Under the pieces are notes generated by a model. The model worked only from the letters and a program-made list of their open reading frames with translations. It had not been told where the DNA came from and did not search any database. Below, in pieces: positions 11,983-20,467 of a stretch of DNA of 64,000 nucleotides (position 1 is its first letter; each line of letters opens with the position of its first letter). Position numbers and translations under genes: made by a program. The stretch comes from Atriophallophorus winterbourni. Lineage: Eukaryota; Platyhelminthes; Trematoda; Plagiorchiida; Microphallidae. The DNA lies in NCBI GenBank assembly GCA_013407085.1, contig JACCGJ010000352.1:186001-250000 (forward strand). The letters run 5' to 3'.

Positions 11983-12030
<48 letters not shown>
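11983..12030 (+). repeat. (GAT)n microsatellite
   Basis: About 16 uninterrupted GAT/TGA triplets. On the minus strand they follow directly after the FADDIKI-coding stretch of the CR1 pseudogene and would be read as polyserine. Confidence 0.95.
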
Positions 12031-12031
<1 letters not shown>

Positions 12032-12600
12032 ATCTTAATATCATCCGCGAATAGGAGAAATTTTGATACGAGGTACTCTACAATGTCGTTGATGAACATC
12101 ACGAATAGACGCGGATCAAGAACGGATCCCTGAGGTACTCCAGACTGGATTGGGAATGGCTCTGAAAGGGTCTGTCTAACACACACCGAAGGGTTCTCAA
12201 AAGTAGGAATGCAGCTATTCATAACAGCAATACGGGTGGAATACCTAATGTTTGCTGCTTGTTTAGCAATATCGCATGGTCAACTCGGTCAAATGCTGGG
12301 GACGCCGCTTTGTATCCAAACTCCTAATACCCTTCATTGAAGACGACTCATCCTCCAGAAGATATTCGCACAAAAGCTTTAGTCCAGCAGACCATGGCTA
12401 CATGAATACTATCTACGAAATCATGTTGTTTAGCAGCAATAATTTTTGAACTATTCACAAAAGCCCTAATTTCATCAGCAACAATCGCTTCCATCACCTT
12501 GGATAGAACTAGTGGCCGGGAGACGAGAAGGTAATGAAGATAATGGGATAAAATCCTCCTTCAGAATAGCGGTGTTATATAGTTGTGACCTGACCTCCTG
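12031..12600 (-). pseudogene. CR1-type LINE, reverse transcriptase fragment
   Basis: The minus strand encodes PLVLSKVMEAIVADEIRAFV, IIAAKQHDFVD (12410-12520), AFDRVDHAILLNK (about 12260-12290), then SGVPQGSVLDPRLFVMFIND and FLLFADDIKIS (12031-12160). These are RT motifs 1, A, B and C of CR1-like elements. The FADD box is intact, but stops, frame changes and a 95-bp insert of RTE tail near 12295-12390 break the frame. The copy ends at the (GAT)n tract. Confidence 0.75.
12295..12390 (+). repeat. RTE tail fragment inserted in the CR1 pseudogene
   Basis: GCTGGGGACGCCGCTTTGTA and GACGACTCATCCTCCAGAAG match words at 10714 and 10873, and the insert splits the CR1 reading between the AFDRVDH and TKAF words. 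Confidence 0.6.
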
Positions 12601-14016
12601 TGTTGCTAAATATTAAGTTACCGCGATTCTTCTTCTTTAACTGATAAACTTCAGTTCATTTCTATTGATAGCATGCAAAATGTTTTACGTAAGATCAATA
12701 AGCGCCAAGTGGTTGCTAGTTTGAGGACTCACTGGGAATTTCTACCACGGAAAAGGGATCTGTTGTTGATTTAGGTAGTTTTACCATGTTTGAACTCGTC
12801 AAAGCTACGTAGCTGGTTGTTGAGCATCAGTGAGATGATACATGAGGTAGTTTTTTCGCTATTCATTAACGTGTACCGACGCATGAAGCGACGGGCGGAA
12901 CATTTAAGGCACATAGTAACTAGCCTTCTGTATCCACAGCTTTTGAGCATACAGAATAATGTACCTCTTGCGTGTCATTTTTAAGGATAGCGGTGATTGC
13001 TCCGATTGTCAAATGATTTCTGTGACAATCGTCGGAGTCAGTTTCATAAGTCGCTATAAATACTGGTTTCCATCTTGCGTCACCGGTTGAGTACCAAGCG
13101 GAAAGACATTATGTGTGAGGAACAGACTGTGTTTATTGCCCGTCGAGATGGTATCGAACAATTCTACATCTTTAATTCCTCAAACAACGCCACGCGGTTT
13201 GTAGACCAACTATCAAGAGGCTCTCGTACAACCGAGTTGCATTCGATTCAATCGAAAGTCTATGGAACTGTCTGTTGAGACATTAAGTGTACAGGAAGCA
13301 TGAGAGCACTATAGTGTCAAACTTCGGGTAAGGTTTAAACTACAGACAATGGTCATCCTAGCTCAATATTTCCAGTGGTGAAGGACAAGGCTGCCTTATC
13401 AAGGCGTATCATTCGTCACGGCGATGGACGACCTCTTAAAGAATGCTGTAACTGCAAAATAATTTTGGAGCGGGGCCTTTGAATCGGCCGTGCTCAAAAT
13501 TAATGTTTTCATGCGTTTTAATTTGTTCAGTCAACACGGAACCTTTTGTTTTTGAAACGTTTTAACATGTCGCGAACATGTAAACGTGGGACGTTTGATG
13601 CCCCGCACGCTTTAAATGCTGCGCAATATTTTTTTTATTTTGAAGGATGGGGAATTTGCTGCGCCGGTCAGAAAAATGCGGAAGAAAACTCATACATGGG
13701 GGTTTAAAAATCGTGCAGCATGATTTTTCACCAACTTACATCACAATCACAAAGCCTAATGCCTGCAGACGGAACCGAAGCTGTTTTGATTTTGAATGTG
13801 ACTGGCAATCTCAAATTTTCCCATCAAAGTTTGACGTCCCTCTTATTCGTATTGAAATTCTGTATTTAAACTATTTTGATTAACTGAAAATTCGTTTTAA
13901 CGAATAAAGTTTTTTCTTCTTCTTCTTCTAGGTACTCTGAAGGGCACGGGAGTTGACCTACTGCCATTAGATTTGCAATGAAACTGTATTTCTTCATTGC
14001 GCAAGGAAAACCTGGC
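12601..14016. other. No recognisable gene
   Basis: Two short plus-strand frames (13075-13278, 67 codons; 13647-13883, 78 codons) have no recognisable domain. The second is followed by a TTC-rich pyrimidine run (about 13911-13930), which could be the tail of an unrecognised retroposon. Confidence 0.35.
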
Positions 14017-15215
14017 TAAATTGTTTAGCCAACTGTACTGAGCTGCATGCGGAGAAATTTAGAGTCCCACTGCCACTTTCTTATTTTTCTCTTATATCTG
14101 TCTAGGCCTAAGCAACCTGATTGTATCTTAGCCCACATGTAGTCTCTGACTGGATGGCACTTTGCTTGGGTCAGGCTTTGATTTCATAGTTACATATAGA
14201 TGATCTCGGGCATTTGTAAAATGACCCTTATGCAGTGCAACTCTCGCTGATCCGCCTGTCATTTGAGACTAAGCTCATTTACACCTACCAAGTGTAAACG
14301 CCACGGATGTGCAATCATGCAGCACTTCAGTGCTGTGCAGCTAACGCCATGCTAAATTGATTTGCCAACGGTATTGAGCTGCATGCGAAAACACGCTGGA
14401 GTCTCACTGCCATTGCTATTTTCTTTCCAATATCTGTCTAGGACTAGGCAACCTGACAGTATCTCAACCCACATGCAGTTTCTGACCGTGCGGCACTTTG
14501 CCTAGATCAGGCTTGTGATTTTATACATAGACTGCCATTGCTGTTTTTCTTTTCTATATCTATCTAGGCTCGAGTAACCTGAGAGTATCTTAGTCCACGT
14601 TCAGTCCTCGAATGCGCGGCAATTTCGCAATTTACGAACGACGAGAAACACAGTTGCGGATACTTGCTTTCGAATTTGGAACTATAGCGGAACATCTTCA
14701 GTGTCTAGGCCTGGAAAACCTGACAGTATCTTAGCCCATGTGCAGTCTCTGACTGTGTGGCACTTCGACTGGATCTGGTTTGTGCTCTCATACCATACTG
14801 CTGAAATTGGGTGTCTTGAAAAATTATAATGGTAACGCGGGTAAAGTATCATAACACTTCGATGAAACGATACGATTGGTAGATATGCCGGGATATTCGT
14901 CTATAACCAAACCACTACAGTTGGAATGGAAAATAGTTATAAATTTCATGCGCAGCAAGGCACGTAATTGTTGTTGCACGAATGTGCAATCGTACAGTAC
15001 TTCTGTGCTGTTCGGCTAACACCGTGCTAAATTGATTGGCCACGGGTAGTGAGCTGCATGCTGAAACACGCTGGAGTCTCACTGCCATTTCTATTCTCTA
15101 TTTCTTTTCTCATTTCTGTTTAGGCCTGGGCAACCTGACAGTATCTTACCGGTGTATTGCTGTCTTTGATGATGATGATGACTTTGCCTGGATCAGGCTT
15201 GTGCTTTCATACCAT
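14017..15215 (+). repeat. Cluster of five repeat A copies
   Basis: Near-full copies lie at about 14017-14195, 14300-14527 and 14985-15215, and 3'-only copies at about 14540-14640 and 14700-14805, all in the same orientation. Shared words include GCTAAATTGATTGGCC-like, GAGCTGCATGC, GGAGTCTCACTGCCAT, AACCTGACAGTATCTTA and GGATCAGGCTTGTG. The last copy has its centre replaced by a GAT triplet run near 15167. The copies differ from each other by many substitutions, so this is repeated insertion or old local duplication rather than a young satellite. Confidence 0.75.
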
Positions 15216-15380
15216 ACGTAATTGTTGTCAATGTCCACAATTATGAGGTACATTAATAACAATCACTTGCATGACAAAAGTCAGGATTCAAAGGGGTCTA
15301 TGTGAATCATGACCTGAGTTCTTATTAGTATCTCTGAACAGGTGACACATTAAAGTAATGTGTTGCTCACATCACCACCC

Positions 15381-15436
15381 CTTACACACCACTACCGGTT
15401 TCTGGCTGTTTGCCGTCGTCAGATGGAGACAGTAAG
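15381..15436 (-). ncRNA. Hammerhead-ribozyme-like motif (left arm)
   Basis: Reading the minus strand: CTTAC, a short loop, CCAT, then the core CTGACGA (15422-15416), a GGC-AAACA-GCC stem-loop, GAAA, CCGGTA, GTGG and GTAAG. CTTAC pairs with GTAAG and CCAT pairs with GTGG through a G-U wobble. The order fits a type I hammerhead with very short helix III. The first pair of helix II is a C-A mismatch, so activity is uncertain. Confidence 0.5.
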
Positions 15437-15698
15437 ACCAGGTTCAGTGAGCCTTGAAACAGTGGATTAAAGGTAAACAAGGTAATACTTGTATGCCAAC
15501 TGTTATATAGGGTTCGTACAATGTGAGCAAGCCATTACTTTGGTCATCCATAAGCGCCTCGAGTGCTTGACCAAGAATCACTTTGTGATTCGGTGTCTGA
15601 GCATCGTGGTTCGTTGTACGAACCCTATATAACATTTGGCATACAAGTATTACCTTGTTTACCTTTAATCCACTGTTTCAAGGCTCACTGAACCTGAT

Positions 15699-15754
15699 CT
15701 TACTGTCTTCACCTGACGACGGCAAACAGCCAGAAACCGGTAGTGGTGTGTAAG
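15699..15754 (+). ncRNA. Hammerhead-ribozyme-like motif (right arm)
   Basis: CTTAC (15699-15703) pairs with GTAAG (15750-15754) and TCAC (15709-15712) with GTGG (15743-15746), forming helix I with an internal loop. The core CTGACGA is at 15713-15719, helix II GGC/GCC at 15721-15723 and 15729-15731 with loop AAACA, and GAAA at 15733-15736. A two- to three-pair helix III (ACC/GGT) leads to the predicted cleavage after TA (15742). Against function: C15720 faces A15732 where a pair is expected. Confidence 0.55.
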
Positions 15755-16352
15755 GGATGGGGATGTGAGCAACACATTACTTTGGTGATCCATAAGCGCA
15801 TCGAGTGCTTGACCAAGAATCACTTTGTGATTCTGTGTCTGAACATCGTGGTTCGTTGTACGAACCCTATATAACAGGTGACACATTAATTGCCAAAAAT
15901 TGTGTAAAATTAAAAATTCACAGATAATGTATTTTTTGAAACAAAATCACAAAAGATAAAACTTTTCAATAGATCATTCTCTACATCAACGTAGCTAATG
16001 ATACTTCGTCGCTGAACTTTCATTCCGCTTATATGGTTGAACGTTTCTTCTTTTCCAGGCTCGGTTATTCGATTATAAATCGAATAACTGACGATATCAG
16101 CATATGTCGAATACACCGAAATCACCAGATACGAAAGATAGAAACTTGAAGGTTTTGGCAAAACTCAGATGCGATCTACACACTGAAATTCTACATTTTC
16201 GATTGGTTTACGAGCCGATGACCTCTATTTTTATTTCAACTTGACCAAAATGTAGTTCTATAGTTTATTACGCTTCAAGAGATGAATTGTACAACCTGCA
16301 GAGTGTGGTGCTTCATAAACGCAAAAAGGGAAATAATTTGTTAGACGCTTGT

Positions 16353-16384
16353 GTTATATAGTCATGCTGTCCGAACTATATAAC
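16353..16384. repeat. Short perfect inverted repeat
   Basis: GTTATATAGT (16353-16362) and ACTATATAAC (16375-16384) form a 10-bp hairpin with a 12-nt loop. Apart from this, 15890-16659 shows no gene. Confidence 0.6.
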
Positions 16385-16659
16385 GACATATGCATCCTGT
16401 AATTAAATAAGAATAGACGGATACGGTGGATCTTTGCACAAAACAATTAACAATTGTCAAACTTTGAACTGGTTTAAAGAAGATGAGCCTATTGTCCAAA
16501 ATGTATCTTTCAACATTTTTGTATGAGTACAAACTGTTATACAAGGATATTTAGATAGCAAAACCCCTATATAACATGGAATAATTATCACTCATGCTAA
16601 AAATGCGACAAATCGCAGCACTTTTGTAACCACCGCCGCCTGAATTGTATTACAATTAT

Positions 16660-16790
16660 TCAAGGCTATTCAGTTCAGTTCAGTTCAGTTCAGTTAGCAC
16701 AGGACGATATGTGGCAGATTTGCCAATCGAGCGTCCAGAATACTTCCGGTGGTAAACCAAAAGAGCGTCCACCACTTCGAATAGTAGGTT
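16660..16790 (+). repeat. Repeat C: CAGTT microsatellite and adjoining sequence
   Basis: A run of TTCAG units is followed by GCACAGGACGATATG and CCAATCGAGCGTCCAGAAT. The same string recurs at 17262 and 28918 and in divergent form near 38810. Two of the four copies flank the solo LTRs here. Confidence 0.75.
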
Positions 16791-16832
16791 TAATATTCTG
16801 ACTTTGGCTGGAATGCAACAGAAAATATCCCT

Positions 16833-17234
16833 TGTAGTGATCTACTTTCCCTTGTACCTTAGCATTTTGTACATACACTTTTTGGCCTTGTATGATTGTT
16901 CATTTTTGGCCATGTGTACTTCATTCGAATACAATATACACTTTTTGGCGGTTAATACAATTTGGAACATAGACTTTGTCTTCTTCCGCAATTGCGGAGT
17001 TTGCGTGGGTCGCCGCGTGCCGGAATTGTGATTAATTGGATCCTCCAACATTTTAGCGCTTTCTACACCTTGGATTCCATCACCTCTTGGAATTTTCCTG
17101 TGTGGATTATTTTGCTATCGTTGGACTTCTCTGGATCTTTATTTGGACATTTGCTCCTTTTGGTCTTTTAGTGAGTTCTTTCCATTTTTGCCATTTTGTG
17201 TGTAGTGCTAGACTTATATTTCTGGTCCACTACA
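16833..17234 (+). mobile_element. Solo LTR A, gypsy-type (CsRn1-like)
   Basis: The 402-bp segment starts TGTAGTGATC and ends GGTCCACTACA, giving TG...CA termini with a TGTAGT/ACTACA inverted repeat. Its body aligns by eye with LTR B (TTTTTGGCGGTTAA, GGAATTGTG, TGTGTGGATTAT, TTTTAGTGAGTTC). A degraded GGTGAGGAG follows where the primer binding site should be. No internal retrotransposon sequence follows. Confidence 0.6.
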
Positions 17235-17261
17235 CCCTCACCCAATAGGTGAGGAGAGAAT

Positions 17262-17530
17262 TCATTTCCAGTGCAGTTCAGTTCTGTTCAGTTTGCCCAG
17301 GACGGTATTTAGCTAACGAGACAATCGAGCGTCCAGAATTTCTCGATATAAAGCTGCAAAGAAGCACGCATGACTGCCAAAACGTTTATTCTTTTGTCTA
17401 TATGAAATCTTCGACTCCCGCGACGCCTAGTGATTATCGTGGTTGTATTTAGGAAGCACCGCGTTATAGCCGATGCTGGAAAAAGAAAAGCAGTTTCTCT
17501 TCAACGTTGATGTTGCCTTCGCCAGCACGG
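17262..17530 (+). repeat. Repeat C copy
   Basis: TTCAGTTCTGTTCAGTTTGC, CAGGACGGTATTTAGC and AATCGAGCGTCCAGAATTTC match the copies at 16671 and 28921. It lies between the two solo LTRs. Confidence 0.7.
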
Positions 17531-17704
17531 TGCGAAGTAACCGCTTCAGAGAATAATGCAGAAAATACATAACCAAGACAAATGCGTTCTTCCCTTTTTT
17601 CGTGCTCAGACAATACATTGGAATAGTCTATGCAACTTAGTTTTTAGACAATAACATGTCAAGCCCTATTGAGCCTCTTAAAGTTTCACGAGTAAGTTTG
17701 ATGT

Positions 17705-18092
17705 TGTAGTGATCAACTTTCATTTTTAGTGGATTAATTTCTTGGCCTTGTGTTGTTATTTCTTTTTGGCGTTCTATGCATTATTCAATTAAATTCTTGT
17801 AAAATATACGTTTTGGCGGTTAAAATAACTTCGGACCTTCGGGCATGGACTGTTTCTCTTGTTGCAATGTTCGTGTGCGTTGTTTCGTGTGGGAATTGTG
17901 AGTAGCGGATCCTTCAACATTATAGCGCATTCTGCACTTTGGATTGAATTTCCTAGATTTTCATGTGTGGATTATCTCGAAATCGTTGGACTTTACTGGA
18001 TCTTTCGTTGGACATTTCGTCTTTTGGTGTTTTAGTGAGTTCATTCCATTTTGTTGTATTTGTGTAGTGCATAGTTATTTTGGTCAACTACA
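17705..18092 (+). mobile_element. Solo LTR B, gypsy-type (CsRn1-like)
   Basis: This 388-bp segment starts TGTAGTGATCAAC and ends GGTCAACTACA. It differs from LTR A by many substitutions and short gaps, so the pair are separate old insertions or subfamilies rather than the two ends of one young element. The region immediately downstream starts with a primer-binding-site-like sequence. Confidence 0.65.
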
Positions 18093-18096
18093 TAAT

Positions 18097-18109
18097 TGGT
18101 GAGCCCGAC
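18097..18109 (+). promoter_or_regulatory. Primer binding site, tRNA-Trp-like
   Basis: TGGTGAGCCCGAC, four bases after the LTR end, differs by one base from the complement of the eukaryotic tRNA-Trp 3' end with CCA (TGGTGACCCCGAC as recalled). CsRn1-family elements of flukes are known to use tRNA-Trp. Confidence 0.6.
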
Positions 18110-18979
18110 ATTTTATATTTTTTCCTTTTGAGTTAATTTCTTGTTACTTTATTTTTAGCATGCTTTTAGAATACTCACTTAATCCACCATTATGAGCGCT
18201 TTTTTATGTGTGAGGTTTTTCCCATTCCGCACTCACACCATGTACGCAGCACATTGCCGCCTTCTGGTGTTCTTAATCTTCGTCTATGGTTTGGCCACGA
18301 TATTTGCACGATACATTGAATATAAGTGAATTTCCCACTCTCTGATAAAAATCATTTCGATTTTCCCCTATTCTGTGAAATTGTTGTAAAATAGATCACC
18401 TATTTTACTATATTATCAAAACGGAAACGTTCGTTATATTTCTGATATTTTCTGCTGATTAATTACGCTAGTGATAAATTCAGCCTGTAATTCTCTGCTA
18501 CACTATAGTAACTATCAAAAGCTGACGTCAACGCGGTCACATTAATCTGTGCTCTTGCGTTTCGGATCTACTTCACTCCCATGAAGTGCTATACGGATAA
18601 ATTTCACTTTTTTATTACTCCTAACACAAACATTGTGAGTCAAAACAAGTAATTTTAGAAAAATCAATTTTTTACATTTTAAACCAAACTAGACCTACGC
18701 GGGCAAGTTTATGTGTAACACTGAATATTTGATTGACTTTGCTACCATTCGAAAGAGCTCAGTTTCTCAATTTGCTTGACACATTGGACCGAAATATCGG
18801 ATCTAATCTCAAGGAGCTACGACGAATTTCGTTATACACCTTTTCTGTGGCGATATTATTCACTCACCCACTTCCAGCATTTCTTAATCCGATTCGGACT
18901 CGATTCCGCTTTACTCGAGCCGACGTGCGCATACCCATTTTCCACACAGATCTATCGATAAATGTTTTTAACCCGGCAT
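18110..18979. other. No recognisable gene
   Basis: Contains an open frame at 18733-18984 (83 codons) with no recognisable domain. It may be the leader of the decayed CR1 element that begins about 18980. Confidence 0.35.
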
Positions 18980-19945
18980 CGTGAACTTAGGAGCGAAGCC
19001 TAATGAGAGCGGTCACGTTTGCCTTTTTTCGGAAGGCAATAAGTCACAAAGCCCACACACTTGTTGTTTTATTTGTCATGATGAAGTTCATATGAAGTGT
19101 GACGTTACCATGGCTGCTGATTCTATTGCAACAATCAATAAAGACAAAGTGCCAGGAGTATGCTATATTTATCATTAATGCAGAATTTAACCTAGAAACT
19201 GTACAAAGAGGACTACGACCTCGAACACTGAAACGGATATGGGAATGTTGAATTTAGAGGACAGCATACGGAGAATCAAAGGTTTTTTGAATGACTTATT
19301 GATTAGCAAACTGAAGCCTCGACTTCAGTTCGGAGATCGGGTTTCTTCTCCGTTTCTAGATAGGCAGAGAGGCAAAAATGCGTTGATCAACATAGAGACT
19401 GTTACCATTGGACTCAACAACCATTACTGATTAAGAAATGCTTGGAACTCTACTTTGGTTGAATCCCTGAAAATCCCCTGGTTATGATAAAATTACACCC
19501 ATGATACTCAACCATTGTGTAAAACTTTTTATGCGGACCTCTGACGCAGTTATTCAGCGGATCGATGTCCCGTGCGTTCAAAGCCCGCAAATTACAGGCC
19601 TGTTACCTTGCTGTCTGCCCTATCCGAGGTGCTCGAAAGGAACGTAGCGAACAAACTGAGTAAATACCTTGTGGAGAATAAACAATTTTCTGGAGCTCAA
19701 CAAGGTTTTAAAAAGGAATACTCGTGTCTTACTAGACTTCTCCTTAGCCGTGATGATTGAACTCGAGCAGTAGATGTTGGGGATACAATCCATGTATGTT
19801 ACCTCGATATATTAAAAGCATTTTGCAGTGTGAACCTCATTATTCTCTTGCAGAAGCTGGAACGTTGTTGTATCAATGGCAGACTATTAGCCTGGTTACA
19901 AAATTACCTGACTGATCGGCTTGTTCAAGACTAAATCAGCGATGA
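18980..19945 (+). pseudogene. Old CR1-type LINE (host of the element 1 insertion), left part
   Basis: The plus strand shows an ORF1-like cysteine/histidine cluster (CCFICHDEVHMKCD near 19065), like that of element 3 at 57680. From 19572 RT blocks follow: PANYRPVTLLSALSEVLERN, QQGFKKEYSCLTRL, then after a stop VCYLDILKAFCSVN and GRLLAWLQNYLTDR. Stops and frame changes occur throughout, and the endonuclease region is missing. The reading breaks at about 19945 and resumes with the next RT block at about 24600 beyond element 1. Confidence 0.75.
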
Positions 19946-20467
19946 TTTAAATAAATAAATAAATTTTATTCTTGGAAATCCAATGCATGTTAAACATGAT
20001 CAATAATTTCCAAAAGCTTTGTACAATCAGATTATAGGATGTACATTTGCAAAATAATTTGTTCAAGGTCATTTGTTTCAGCGGAATTTAACGTTCAATA
20101 AATATAAAGGTAACGGTATTTAAAGTTGTTTCCAGGTAATCGGTACGTGATCTGATATATTACGAAAACACATCTATTGCAAGGAAAAGTCTAGAATGTT
20201 TCCGGCAACAATGGATAAAGTCCATCAAAGATGCGCGAAGAGTCTCTATTGTTGATGTTCCAAACGTTTTCATTTTGATTGTTGTAAATAGATTGATCTT
20301 TCCTGACCATGAGCCGTTTTCTTGTCCGCTAGGTGAAGGTGGTTTATTCCACTAGTTTAAGGTCTGGGGGCCAGTTTCATTTTGGTGCGGATTGAGAATT
20401 TTGCTGTGGAGAAAAAACTCAGAGGCGAGAGAATGTTGTTTCGAACGATATGAACGGTTATTTAATA

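Larger units (their letters stand above)
15338..15889. mobile_element. Composite repeat B insertion: 170-bp inverted arms plus a partial direct repeat, flanked by a 16-bp direct repeat
   Basis: Arms 15352-15521 and 15614-15783 are inverted copies of equal length with only a handful of mismatches, separated by 92 bp. Sequence 15541-15633 is repeated directly at 15783-15875, so the right-hand part is a unit of about 243 bp bounded by a partial tandem repeat. ACAGGTGACACATTAA occurs at 15338-15353 and 15874-15889, a probable target-site duplication. Inverted plus tandem partial copies with long target duplications are known for Penelope-like elements. Each arm carries a hammerhead-like motif. 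There is no coding capacity. Confidence 0.7.

Noticed and set aside
13075..13278. 67-codon frame taken as a small gene
   Set aside because: No domain, no neighbouring exons and no codon pattern supported it; it is treated as a chance frame.
15444..15886. Similar minus-strand frames with the shared words YRVRTTNHD and NHKVILGQALEAL
   Set aside because: They are duplicated readings of the repeat B direct repeats; the copies differ by third-position-independent changes and have no start or domain.
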